NCBI GenBank assembly: GCA_022605405.1
Contig: JABYQQ010000002.1
Span: 434,001 to 498,000 of the forward strand
DNA length: 64,000 nt
From: Earliella scabrosa
Taxonomy: Eukaryota > Basidiomycota > Agaricomycetes > Polyporales > Polyporaceae
Reading direction: 5' to 3'
The notes under the pieces are model-generated. The model did not search any database. It was not told the origin of the DNA and saw nothing but the letters and a program-made list of their open reading frames with translations. Shown here one piece after another: positions 46,218-58,659 of the stretch (positions are counted from its first letter, which is position 1; every line of letters begins with the position of its first letter). The position numbers were made by a program, and so were the translations under genes.

Positions 46218-48452
46218 TCACTGCTGCATGCCCATCACGTACTGCGAGGGCTGCTGCGGCGCCGAGTACTGCTGCGAATACTGCCCGGGCTGGTACGAGT
46301 AGCTTGGCGGATTTGACATCGCGCTCTGGTACGACGGCGGCTGCGCGAACGGCTGAGGGACGCTCTGGTGGTACCCCGGCGTGCTGCTCTGCGCCGTCGA
46401 AGGTGACCTTGGGGTCTGGTTGTTCGTCGTCGACGACACCGAGTTCGACGCAGAGTGCGACGGAGTGCTGTGCCGCGACTTGTTGTGCTGCAGGCACTCG
46501 TGCTGCCCGCTCGCGAGGAGCGCCAGACCGATCGCGCCGTGGTCGCCAGAGTGCTGGTAGTGGTACCCTGCGCGGACCGCGGTAAGCGTGTTGTCCAAGA
46601 AGGGGAAAGAGTAGCGGAAGACGACTCACGAAGCCCGTTCATGTTCTTGTATCTGCGCTGGCAGTCGCCGACGCCACAGGCGTATGGCCTCAAGCGCTTC
46701 TCAGCCTCCTTCTCGACCTCCCTGAGCTCCGCGTCGCTCAGGGTGACCTCGCCCTCAGCGCTCTCGCCCGCGGCCTTCGCCTTCTCGCTGCGCTTGTTCG
46801 CCAGGAGCTCCTGGAGGTGCTCCAGGTCCTTCGGCGGCGCAAAGTTGCACGAGCCGTGCGTCATGTGGTACTTGAGGCCGTTCGCCTGCTTGTACGACTT
46901 GTTGCAGTTCGGCTTCGGGCACTTGAACGGCTTCGACAGCAGGAGCGACGAGGCGGGCCGCGACAGGGTCGTCGACGCGCGCGGCGTAGAGCTGGCGCCG
47001 GCGGCTGAACTGGACGCGCCAGCGGACGAGGACGCCTGAGCGTTGGGCGCGACGTTCCTGTATGCTGAGCTAGATCCGCCCGGGATCGGCGACGCGACGC
47101 GGGAGGATGCGGGAGTGCTATCTGGGGTGTTGCCCGCGCTTGAGCTGAGAAGGAGCGCCGTGGGCGCGCATACAGCCTGTCCATTCTGTCCGTTGATGGC
47201 GCCCATACCCTGCTGCTGCATGAACATGGCGTTCGGACCCGAGCCCATGGGCGCCGCGCCAGGGAGGAGGCTTGAGTAGTCCGAGTACCCTGCGTAGGCG
47301 TTGAAGGCATCCTCTGTGCGAGCCGAGGAGCCCGAGGCACCCGTTCCCACGGTCGAGCGGAAACCGCCAAGTGCGTTGGAATGATGGCCGCGAGACGGGA
47401 GGACGGTCGTGGTCTCAAATGCAGAGATGGGCGACGCTGGCTGGCTCGCACGCGGGGAAGGAGCGGCCGAGTACGTGGGTGAGGGGTAGCCTGAAAGAGG
47501 CGTGGAGATGGGCGTGTCGGGAGGCGAAGGCGCTCCGGACGACGGGGCGCTCGCGTTTTGGTCAACATCTAGCTCCATGTCGTCCGGGTCGAAGCCTTGG
47601 TACGCGACCGACGGCTGCTGAGACTGAGCACGCGCAGACTGCTGATTTGATGTCGCGGGGACGGCACCGTTCTCAGGGAAGTAGGACGCGATGGGTTGGG
47701 GAGCAGCGGACGAGGGCATGGGAGGAGCAGTTGTAGGCGGGAGGTTCTGCTGAGGCGCGAAGGGATCGACCACGACGACATGACACTCTTCAAAATGATC
47801 GACGAGCGCGTGAAGGTCGGTGAGGTTGAGGCCGCAGCAAGTGTAGTCGCGGCACTGCAGGCCGATGTAAGCTGACCCACTCGCAAGACAGGAATTCACA
47901 GTGGCGTACCAGTTCGTCTTGCCTCTCGATCGTGGCAAGAGCGTTCATGATGGACCCGCGGTCGCTCTCTATTGACGAGGACATCTTGCCGAACTTGAAG
48001 TCGTTGGGGCTGGAGTTGGAGCAATGTCAGAACACGGTTGGGGTGCGGGGTATGTCTTATATGACCAGCGGGAGGGAACAAAGGAAGGCCGTGTCATCTG
48101 ACACATGTGAATGGATGGGTAATAGGTGCATCGGGATGAGGACATCGGGCATGACGAGTAAGGGGAAAGAGGGTGAACGGGTACGCTCCCCCGCGGCCAA
48201 AACAGGTGCGCATAGAATGGGAGAACGAAAGAGTACTCACTCTAATGGGCCAAGGAGTTGACCCGGAGACACGCCGGGGTAGAAACGGCTGCCATACGAA
48301 CCGGAACGGAAAGAAAGGGGCGAGGAGCCAAGGAGATGTCTTGTCAAGGAGGAGGTGGTGAAGGAACCGTTCTGGCCGGTGAAGGAGCCAGAACCCATGG
48401 GGAAGTCCTGAGGATCAGCAGAGTGGAAGGAGATGGGCTGAGCAGTCGCCAT
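46218..48452 (-). CDS. SFP1: SFP1-like C2H2 zinc-finger regulator
   Basis: Predicted nuclear transcription factor of the Sfp1/JAZF1 type; in yeast Sfp1 links nutrient and TOR signals to ribosome-gene expression. The start at 48452 (MATAQPISFHSADPQDF) gives a Ser/Gly-rich exon. Later exons encode SSSIESDRGSIMNALATIER and LQCRDYTCCGLNLTDLHALV with DHFEECH, an atypical first finger (C..C..H..H). A long Ser/Pro/Ala-rich linker follows, then KCPKPNCNKSYKQANGLKYH with a matching MTHGSC, and PYACGVGDCQRRYKNMNGL, spliced at about 46566-46627 to RYHYQHSGDHGAIGLALLAS. The Gln/Pro/Tyr-rich tail ends QYVMGMQQ, stop at 46218-46220. The paired finger spacing and the KYKNxNGLxYH signature are those of the family. 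The exact fungal role is inferred. Confidence 0.85.
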
Positions 48453-49960
48453 GGCGGAGGATGCTCGGTGTGCAAGTGAGATGGGTGCGGATGAAGCTCG
48501 TGCGAAAGGTCGTTAGCGCGATTGCAGGCGTTGTACAGTGCGGAGCGAGTGCGAGAGACGTCTATGGGAGAGAAGAAAGCGGGGCAAGTCTAGGGAGACG
48601 AAGGGAGCGGCGACGAGCAGAGCACAGAGCAGAGCAGCGCAGGACTGCTTCTCAGACTTGGGGGTGGTGAGATCGGCCCAGTGCGACTCGCTCATCCGTA
48701 ATATACCTCCCATCCCCCCGGCTCCTCCCCCGTCCAATTCAGGCCGCACCATCACGCCCTAGCCGCCCGGCCCCCAAACATCACCAAGCAGACCGCACCA
48801 GACGCTGTCCCGACAGAGCGGGTCGCCAGGCGCGCCCTCCGGTTCGGCATTGCCCAGCCCCCGAGCGTCTGTTGGTCTGCATACGGGCGTCCAGTCAGCG
48901 AGCAGGGGGCGCTCGACGTTCCCGGCCGACGCAGACACAGCGAGGCGGTACCTGCCCACCCACTCTCCGCGATCTACTCCCGCACGCCGCCTGCGTCGAC
49001 CATCCGCACCGCCCTGCCTTGTACTCGCGTGCGACCGTCGCGCCCTCCATCCGCAGATCCCGACAGGCAGCGCCGCCATCGTGCGCCCCCGGCCGCCCAT
49101 TCACTCGCCGCTTCACAGCCCTCGCACGCACACACGACATCATCGACATCATGGGCCCATACGACCCGCCCGCGAAGCCGCGCTTTCCTTGTCCGCTGGC
49201 GGCTCCCAGCGTGCGCGTGCCCCCCCTCCAGCCTCCGCCGCGCTACCCGTCCCCTTCGTGATCAACCATCGCGCCCACGGGGCGTGCCCACCGGCCGAGC
49301 CGGCCCTGCTCCCGACCCCTTGCTCCCACCGTGATGGAGATGAGGATCCCCAACACTCCGCCTTTCGAGCTCAGCGCGGTGCTAGTCCCCGCTGCGCGTG
49401 GGCCTGATGGATCCGAACCCGTGCCGCCCCAGCCTGTCGACTCTGAGCTCTCTCACTCGAGTCTCGTGAGACGGGCGAGCTGCCGTGGACACTTGGGGGT
49501 TGCGCGCCACACGGGCGAGCTGCTCCTGAGCTTGTGGGCATTTGTACGACCGAAGCGTTGTGTTGCCATCGCTCGGAACGACGCCGACGAGCCCCACGCG
49601 ACGCAACAATCGATCCGCCCTCGTCATGGCATCTGCAGAGCGCATCTGTCACAGCGCCCTCCCAGCCATGTGCAGGAGAAACCATGGCGGGATGGCAGTG
49701 TCGTCGATCGTACGGCGCTACGTGGAACAGGGCAAGAACCTGAGGATTCGGAAGTGGGAACATCTGGCCGTCCCCTCACTGCTGCGTATTAGCCTCTGCA
49801 TAGTCAAACGTTGATCGGACGCGCATCAACGGCGACGTCCGTGCGGTAAGTCCGCCGCCGTTTGTTCGCCTTCTGCTGATGCCATTGCCATTCGAACTCC
49901 GGAGTCGTCCACGGTCCACGGGTGTTGGGGAACTCGGATGGCTCCAATTGTACGTTCTAT

Positions 49961-50396
49961 TGGATGACTTCCCATAACGTTCTGCGGCTCTACGGACGCC
50001 GTAGATTCCTAGCGGAGCCTGAACGCCTTCCGAGATCCTGACCGATTCGTCGACAGCCCCGGACCTTCGGGCGTCGGTTGATTCTCGGACAGACGTTATG
50101 TCAGCTCCCAAAAGGGCAGCGGCTTGATGGGACTGTGCTTGGTAATGATGGGGATTTCCTTTCCTGAGGTTCGCTAGGTTATGCGAGGGTAAGCGAAGGT
50201 AAGCGAGGCATCTGCGGACGTCCCAAAATCTAGAAAGGGGGGTCGACCCCCCTTCCTAGATTTTGGGCGCTTGCAGCGTCTACGGAGCTCTGTCCCATCA
50301 GCGGACCTTGTATCGGCGTCGGCATCTCGGCCAACAGGCCAGTTTAGAGATTTACGGACGTCCGTAGAGCCGTAAACCGTTATGGGAAGTCATCCA
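49961..50396. mobile_element. MITE-like element with terminal inverted repeats
   Basis: A 436-bp segment bounded by a perfect 19-bp inverted repeat, TGGATGACTTCCCATAACG (49961-49979 and 50378-50396). Further inside, GGCTCTACGGACG (49986-49998) is inverted at 50359-50371. The centre holds a 46-bp palindrome. There is no open frame for a transposase, so it would be non-autonomous. A target-site duplication is not clear from the flanks. Confidence 0.75.
50222..50267. repeat. 46-bp near-perfect palindrome
   Basis: Centred on GGTCGACC (a SalI-type core) with arms running out through six C/G pairs to CCCAAAATCTAG. One mismatch in 23 pairs (A at 50234 against C at 50255). It lies in the interior of the MITE-like element. 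Confidence 0.93.
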
Positions 50397-50940
50397 TTGT
50401 CGCCTATGCGGAGGCTGTCTAGCGTACCTTTCCGGCTCCGAATCACATCACTCAGAGTCACTAGTCATTGTGTGTGTAAGTTCCCCAGGTCGTCTCCTCC
50501 AACCTGCGTCGTCCACCGTCCAGTGCATCAATTGTGAGGGATGGACCTGCGCGGCTTAGGACGCTTGGCTCTCGACGGCGCACGATCCGCAAGATGGCGG
50601 CGGATCCGGCGCGCGTGCGCCGTGCCTGTTTGCGATCGAAAGTGTTCGGAATTCCAGCGAGCTGAGCCTGGTTTCCCCTTGGTAACGCCCTTGAGTAAAT
50701 TACATACCAGTTGGCAGTGACGTCGCTCGTGCGCTCGTGTGCGCGTGTGCTTGGAAGACTGAAGTTGGGGCACACCTTGATCAGGCCCAGGGAGCGTCCT
50801 GTGACTCCGGCACCGAAAGCTGCGAACGCTGGAGAGCGTCAACGCGAGGTACGAACTCGGAACGTCAACGCGATCCGATCTCGGACAAGTCTGTCAGACT
50901 CGGACGACGGAGCATTGCTCGATGTTCCTACCCTTGGTAA

Positions 50941-50955
50941 CGTTCAACGTTCAAC
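50941..50955 (+). repeat. GTTCAAC heptamer pair
   Basis: CGTTCAACGTTCAAC, two 7-bp units of the complement of GTTGAAC. Similar words recur at about 50999-51019. Confidence 0.7.
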
Positions 50956-53900
50956 CTTTCTAGTAAGTAGTCTACATACTATGTGGCATGTGCATACGTT
51001 CAACGCTCAACGTTCACTCCGAACACCCCGCGCGACCCACCCCTGGGCGTCCCGTTCAAGTGAGGTCCACTGCTACCATGCATGCACACGCGTTACGGGG
51101 CCGTCCATTGTCCTCGAGCACTCGGCACCTGTAGTACAGAGCGCGGCGCTCTGCAGACTGAGTCTGACAGCTGCGGCACCGTACACGTGCGGGCCATGCG
51201 TGCGGAGGGAAGCTCTGGATTCGCAAGTTCGCCCGTTTCTGGAATTTCCCCACTCCCACTGTTCGCCTTTGAGCACAGAGCACACCCGGGGGTTCTTGGA
51301 CCTGATGTTGACGAGATAGGCCTAGGTGTACGTACGTACGTGTTCACGAGATGGCGCAGAGAGAGTTGCGGTTGACGTTGGGATGCCGTCTGCATAGGAT
51401 GCCAGAAACTCGCCTCGAGGCCTCACGGTGCCGACTCAAGGCGATGACTTCTCGTCGGCCCCTGCACAGACACTGAGACGGGATCGCCACGAGGAAAGGG
51501 GAAACGTTATCATCTGGCCATGGCACTGTCCTTGTGAATCTTGTGAACCCCCGCGGTGCTTCTTAATGGGCTCGCACCCCGCACCCGGCTCGACTCGTCC
51601 TTATTCGATCGAGAGAGCTTTTTGAATTTTGCTGGCTTGTGATCATGACGCTCCCTTCGGGTCGTGCCGTGCTTCTGTGGATGGCCTGTTGCCTTGATGG
51701 GTCGTCGGCGGCCATCGATGGTATCTGGATTCTGCGGGGCACGACGCTCGCGCGCGCGCGGGCTTCCGGTGGACATGGCTGTGGTACGTATACATCGTTA
51801 GACTCGCCTCTGTCGCTCACAGAGGCAAATCTGCAAAGGTAGTCAATCGTGTCCTAGACGACCCCAAAGTTGTTCTCTTTCCACGGTGTGAGTGGCATGG
51901 TTGATCCGAGGGCCAACGACACTTCTGAAGCCTGACCTGGTCTGCTCGTTAGCCAAATACATCCATCGAGGCAGGTCGCCAGCCAAACGAAGCGACCAGT
52001 TCAAGATTAGCACCAGCGGACGCTGGATATCGAAGACACGCCACTACCAGTCGCTGGATATTCAACCTTGCGATGCTCGCCAGCCAGCTCCGGGATCCCG
52101 CGCGGACGTGGCGTTCCATGGAACCTAATCTGCTCGCATTCTTCGCACAGCCGGAAAGGACCGCCGCTGCTCATTATGCATTATCGCTCGGGCAGTCTTC
52201 GATGGCATACGCGTTACTTCATGAGGACGTCAACGTTTCAGCACCTAGGAGATATCGACCACCATCGTGCACTGTCCAGACGTCGCTACGCTGGCCTGGC
52301 TTCCGAGTCCAGCTCCAAAACACGCTCCCAACCTGCCTGACCCCTCCCTCTCCCCTCTCTCTCTAGCGAACACCGAACTCCACGGGTCCGAGTGCGCGCC
52401 ACCAGCCCCCCGGATCTGATTTTGGCATACGGATGTGCATACGCAATGTTCAGGTCTCAGGGAGGTGCGCACTACCGTGTTGAGCTGGGGTTGCGTTGGG
52501 TACGCTCTCACGTCAACGGAGGGTGGTACGTACCTCTTTCCCGATCGCGCAGCGCGACGGCCCAAAGCGCGTCGGTGCGGTCCCACATTGCGCGGTGTGC
52601 ATTAAATGAGTGGGCGAGCGGCTTGCCTGACGAGGGGCGGTTCCCCCACCGCGCGCCGCCGCCGGCTAGGCTGGGGGCGCGGTGCTTGCTTTGTGTGCGC
52701 GCCGTGGAGTTCGACTGTTACGATGGACTCGACGACAACGACGCGGAGCGTATGCCGGCATCCGTCCCCTGCACGCGCCGTCGGACGTCCAACTCAATCA
52801 CAGGCGGTCGAGCGCGTGGAGGCAAGGTTCGCGCACAATCTCCCGCCCCCCTCCCAATGTGCCATTTCTGTCCTGTCGACGAAGTTAACGTGAGCGTTCG
52901 CCTGCTTTGGGCAGGTTGCGGGCGCGCGCGTCGACATTGAGTTGAATGTTTGCGTTCGAACTCTGTCTGTGATTCCGCGTCAGCCAGCAGTCCCTCGCCG
53001 CTCGCAGCTGCAAGTACCGCTCGGTGACGTCTTCGCGAAGCGCACCGGTCTCTGTGCTACCGTGCGCGGCTGCTTGCGCTACACCCGGCCGTCGTCATCG
53101 ACCTTGGTCCTTCTCCGCCGCGTGCGGTGCGAGAGTCTCAGTCTGCGAGAGTGCCTCTGAGTGCCTGTTCCTTGTGTTTCTCGTCCTGGCGCGCCGTGAG
53201 AGTGAAATGCCATCAACGAGGCATCACGCCCGAGGCGATCGAGATCGCAGGGGCGGGTGATGCCGGGCCTGCTGATGGCGCGTCCGACATCGGGGTTCCT
53301 TGGGGATCTGGCTGCCTTTTGCGGCAAGAGCGCTGGGCATGGGCAGCCCCCTGATCGAGATTTCCATGTGCGCGTGGCAGGAGCGAATCGGATCGTGCTT
53401 GCTCAGGGCTGCGAGCTGCGAGCAGACTCGAGTTCTTTCCACCATGCTCGGGCCCCACGCTGGCCAGGATCGCTCGCTCTTGCCCTCCTCGACATCCTCC
53501 CAGTGTCCCGCTTGCCCACGGCCAGCTCGAAGACCGAGACCGCACTGGCACGCTTGCCACTCAAACTGGCTTCGATTGTCAAGGCTGTCATCCCGTGGGA
53601 GGCTTGCTATTCGCCGGCTCAGAGCTAAAGAGACCGGCGGGCACAAGGCGGACGAAGGGACATAATGGACTCTGTGGAGAACATTCTCGGCCGCACACAG
53701 CCCGTTCTTCCAAGCTCGCTGCTCGCCAGTGGCCACACTCCCAGCTCCCACCCGTCCCCCCACCCCGAGTCCCACTCGCTCGCGAAAACCCACGAACGTC
53801 CGGGCTGCCCCGCGGTCCGCAACGTTAAAGCACGCCTCGACGGGACGAGTGGCACCGAAGCCGCTGCACGCGCAGAACACTCTCCCCCCACCGGGCTGTG

Positions 53901-55950
53901 CGCGCGTGCGCGTGCCTCGGGAGCCTGTCAGCCCTCTCTCGACATGCACATGCCCACGCACACCCGTCGGACAGGCCCGCGAGTCTATCACGGCGTCCTG
54001 ACGGTCCTGCACCGCGTCCTTGTACTCCCGTCGCGGCGCGCCTCGTCGATCCGCCAGCGCAGGACAGCCACGATCTTGGAATTGGCCGGAGTCCTGCTGA
54101 CGTCGGGACGGGTCGATGGCGAATCCTAAGATCAGCCTCGCTGCTGTAGAGCTGTGCCCGCTCTGACGTATGTCGTGCGCATCGTGCATGGACGCACCCA
54201 CACCCGTTCTCACGCCGACGCCGACGCTCGTGCTCCGGATCCGGCGATTCTTGCGTCATAGATGCGCCGTCGCGCCAGAAGACCGTGACCGTGCGCACGG
54301 CCGCCGCTCCGAAGAACCTCAAAGCCCGACGCGCGCTTGCCCTCCCTTTCTCGGCCGCTCGTCCGACCCGTCGACGTCATACCCTACGCGACTGCACGAG
54401 CGCCCGTGTCCGGAGTCGGGTGGACGCGGTCCAAGGTCGGCGGTGCGTCTTTCGCTTGTGGCTTACTGAGCAGCCCTGCGACGGTGCAGGCCGTGGCGGC
54501 TCCGACCGCACTTTGACAATGCCTCCGTTTGGCCTCCGACCGGCAACTGCTGCCTTTGCGGGCTGCTCTCCCAACGCTCTCCGTCGGACGTTCTTGGTTT
54601 ACCGCATTTGGACACGGGGACGCTCGGGTTCCGGGAGTAAGTCGTTCTCCATCCTGTTCAAGCGTTCACGGTCGCACATGGGCTGCTGCTTTTCCGACAT
54701 ACGCCGGACGGGCCCTTGCATGTTCTCGCGCTGCGAAATCAAGCACTTACTCAGCAGGACGCGGCCGGGGATTGGGGCAGCGGCGTCTGCTCGTGTCGGA
54801 ATCTGTGCGTCCGCTTCGCATTCATCCTAAGCCCCATTCCGCCGCGGTGAATAACAAATGCGCTGACTGGCGCAAACGTGCCGCAGGAACACGTATGTCT
54901 CCACGCGCAGGATGAGTCGGACGAAGAGGCCTTCCGATCCCCGCGAGAGTTCCGAGAAGGATCCTCGCTCGGGTGGAGCTTGGTCGAGGATCCTCAATTC
55001 ACGAAGCCCCTACCATCCGTGTCGGCTATTTCGGAACAAGGCTGGTCCTCGTCTTCTTTACCGGGTGTACGTGCATATGGTACTGCGCACGTACTTGCTG
55101 TACCTTTTGGTGGTGGTGCTTCTGCGGTATGTCCCCGCCCGACGCTCCTTCTCTCCTTCTCTCTCCGGTCCCGAGCGACCAAGATCCAATTCATCCATCT
55201 CATGTCAGTGTCAGAACTAGAACTCCGAATAAAATTAGTCATCCTCTGCGCGCAAGAGTGACTCTGCGTCTGCCTATACCATTATTGGCGGCCGAGTTCG
55301 CATGGTCGCCGCTAGGACCCCCCCCCCCTCTCCCGGCCCCTCCGGTGCAAGGCGAGGTGCGTACGCGTGTGCTTCTTCTTTGTCTCTGGTTCTGTCTTCT
55401 GTCAGTCGTCCGTGCGTTCTCGGACGGCTTGCGTGTCGTCTGTGCGAACGTGCGGTGCGGTACCACCCTCCGCAGCCCGAACCACCACCACCACCGAGCT
55501 GCACGTCTGGGGGTGACGTGTCCGCTCGTCGTCCTTGCAAATTTTCGTGGCTTGGGGCTCTGGGGCTGCCCCTTCTTGCCCCATTCATGACTCGCTCGCG
55601 ATCGCTCGAAAACCCTAGAAGTGCCGAGCGAGCATCCTCGGGCGTCGGGCGTCGAGGGTGCTGTTCCGACGTCTGGGAGCTGGGTAGGAGTAGGAGTAGG
55701 GGGCTAAATCCCCGGAAGGGCTTCCCCAGCCTCCCAAATTTCGCAAGTCTCCCCGTCAGGTGCGGAGCTGAGGTCCCACCGTGCTCCCTTCCGTCGCCCG
55801 TCCGGGGTTTGGAGGCGAGCGTACGCGTTCCTATGCGCGATGTATGCAGCCCTATGTGACGTGTCGTGATCCGTCGTGGCTGGCACCCGGGGGCCGCCTC
55901 AGTCGCCGTGGCTCGTGCACGACCGCGGGTGCGTTCAAGTTTCAGCCATC

Positions 55951-56192
55951 GTGCATGCACGCTCCAGGGCCCTTCCTTCTGTCGCATGTGTGTTCGTCGG
56001 GGCCCGAGGGGGGGGCTGGGTGCCGCATATAGCAGGTTGTGTAACATGTTCACGATATCGATGTTCTCGGTTGAACCAAAGTCACTGTCAGTGGTCACCG
56101 TGACGCTGTTCAAGTTTGCTGTTTGGCTGCTTGGCGAGCGCACACCCGCCACCGGGCCCCGTCGTGCCAGTGCATGCACGCTCCAGGGCCCT
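55951..56192 (+). repeat. degenerate direct repeat, 219-bp spacing
   Basis: The 23-bp word starting GTGCATGCACGCTCCAGG occurs at 55951-55973 and 56170-56192. Each is preceded by TTCAAGTTT and followed by CTTCTGT, TTCGTCGGGG and GCCGCATAT, so a longer segment was duplicated and has since diverged. Confidence 0.75.
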
Positions 56193-57721
56193 GCTGTCTT
56201 CTGTTGTTCGTCGGGGAGGGCTGCCAGTTGCCGCATATTGGCGAGCGCATCCGGGTCCGTCGGGGCCCGCATATGCAGTTGGCGGCGTAGCGCGCGCCCC
56301 TCCACAGCCGTAACCCGTCCATCTGCTCAGAGATCCGGTTTCAGCTTGCGAGCAGACGTCCTCGTTGTTCCGCTCCCATGCGACTCTGGGTCTCTCTCTG
56401 GATGGGGATCCACCGGGTATGGCATTTCTACTTCCCGTCCCGGGGTCTCAGCCTCAGCCACATACGGATGAGACAACGACAGGGTATGGATACTGGACAG
56501 CGGACGTCGATGGTGAACGTGCGGATGCTTGGCCGGTGCACGCCTTCCAATGTTGCACGCGAGCTGGCGTACTGCAGCTTCGTGCACCACTCGGGGGCCT
56601 TGTTCTCGCAGCTTCAGTGCCGCGGTCCGATTTAACGTGCTGTGTATGCGGGGACATTCGCTGGAACACACGATGGGGCTAAGCCCGAATTGGGAGCGAG
56701 AATATCTGTGTCCATTCCATGACAGATCTCACTGTCGCGTTTTACCTCACACCCGCGTCGTACTAGATGCTCCCAAGGACTAGGGAAGAGCGATCGCGCG
56801 CGAGCTGTCGAATCTCGGATGTAGAGGCAGTGGCGCAGCAGATTCCGACATCGGGATATCTCATGCCAGTGCGGCAGTACTCCTATATGCCGTTCTGTCA
56901 CTACTAACCCAGACTAACCCACGAACTGCTGGAAACATTCCGTCCGGATATGGACTTGGACTTGGATGTCGTGGACAGTCAGCTAGCAGGCGATAGTCGT
57001 GTCGCGCCTACTAGCGCGTACCAAACAATGCACCAGCGCTCGTTTGCGGCGCACGCCTCCGAGTTCTTGAGTTACAGATTACAGATATCGCGATACTTGG
57101 CCTCCTCAGTAACGCGTACGAGCGCACTCGAATTCAACCACCACGCGGAATCCAGATATCCATTCACCCGTCCATGCGCCGCAGTCGGTCAATGCCGAGA
57201 TGAACGTCCGCGCTCCAGATCTTCCCCCAAATCCCGGCAAATCACCACAAACCCCCCCAATGCCCATCACATATGTATGCACACCTCCACTGCCATATGC
57301 CGCGGGAGCACCGTTCACCCGCTAGCCGAGTGGTTCGCGCGAAGCCCTTCCATTAATAGCGAGGTCCGAACTTCGAAGACGTTTCACGCAGCGGCGGTCG
57401 TGTGCTCAGGGTCGCCAATCGCGCGCGCCCGGGCCCCGCAACGTTCAACGTTTGGACTTCCAAGCTTCCTGCCTCCCATTGCCAACGGCCACCCACTCAA
57501 CGAGAAGAGCGCGCGTCGACGGTCCATTCCTCGAAGGCGGTCCGACGGCTTGGGTCCTTGTTGTAGGTGTGTCGCGGGTGCACAGCCATCCGGTGCGTCC
57601 TGCGGTGCGGCGCGGCTGCCCGACGTTCCTTCATTATCCTGCTCTGTTTTGGGAAGCGTTCAGGATTGCACCCGGACGGTGGCATCAAGAATAGGCGTGC
57701 TCTCTCGAGTCGGCGCTCGAC

Positions 57722-57756
57722 GTTGGACGTTGGATGTTGGATGTTGGATGTTGGAC
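57722..57756 (+). repeat. heptamer array GTTGGAY, five units
   Basis: GTTGGAC, three GTTGGAT, GTTGGAC, running on into GTTCACGTTC. Perfect 7-bp period. Confidence 0.88.
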
Positions 57757-58587
57757 GTTCACGTTCAGATCGTGTATCCTTGGCGCTCCGCTCACCTTCG
57801 CAGTGCGCACTGGTAAACCTTGTGCTCGGACCACTCGGTCGCGACTCGGGAGCCACTAGTATGTACTGACTTGCGCTCTCTAGAGTCTAGACCCTGTTAC
57901 AGGTTTTCACACGCAAGCGCTCAGATACATTCGCAGTTAGGCTCGGTCGCGAGCTCCACCCGCTGCGCGCGGGGCCGAGAAGTGCGCTCTAAATTGTCTG
58001 GTACGGCGCTGACGTTCACCCTGCCCCGCGGAGCAAGTCTCAAGATGCGAGATGCGTTGAATGGCTGGGAGGCCTTGGGAAGCGCGCGCGCTGGAACTTC
58101 GGAATGGGCGCGGAATGTTGAGGGGGCCGCGATGAGGTGAGCCGGTGAACGTTGAGGCGTCAGTACATACACTGGAACGTCGACCAATGGAGTGAGTCTC
58201 GTCATGCGCGCGATCCCATTGGTGCTTGCTGTTTCTGACACGGAACGTGACGATGAACATGTAGATGACCGCCCAGGGGAAAACATATACTCCTTCCCCA
58301 AGGGTTTTTCTAGTCAGCAGCTAGGCAAACCCCAAAGTAAAGTGATCCTAAGTAAGCCTTGTCGCGACTTGCGATTGGAGAGCAAAGTCCGTCACGTCCG
58401 ATTGGTACCCATGCTTCCCGATCGCACCCGTCTTCCTCCGCGCGCCGAGTCATTCTTCAAGCTCAGTCAGACTTCTGGCAGGCCACTAGGCTGGGGAGTA
58501 TACACAGACTTGTGCGTGGTACGAACTTCATGAGGTGCGTTCTATTCCGCAGGGCCACTATGTATCCGATGGAATTAAAAACCCACT

Positions 58588-58659
58588 GATACAGTGTTTT
58601 TTTTTTTTTTTTTTTGCGATCCTCGTTTATTGCCCTGGAGGGCTACAGATACAGTGTTT
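58588..58659 (-). mobile_element. short retroposed 3' tail with A19 and target-site duplication
   Basis: Read on the minus strand: a 32-nt segment (58647-58616) containing AATAAA (58631-58626), then 19 A residues (58615-58597). It is flanked by direct copies of GATACAGTG(TTT) at 58588-58599 and 58648-58659. Polyadenylation signal, A tail and target duplication together are the marks of LINE-type retroposition of a severely 5'-truncated RNA. Confidence 0.65.

Noticed and set aside
48850..49407. 185-codon plus-strand frame
   Set aside because: Pro/Ala/Arg-rich composition typical of GC-rich non-coding DNA; no motif.
53224..54213. 329-codon minus-strand frame
   Set aside because: Several other long frames overlap it on both strands, composition is that of random GC-rich DNA, and no motif is seen.
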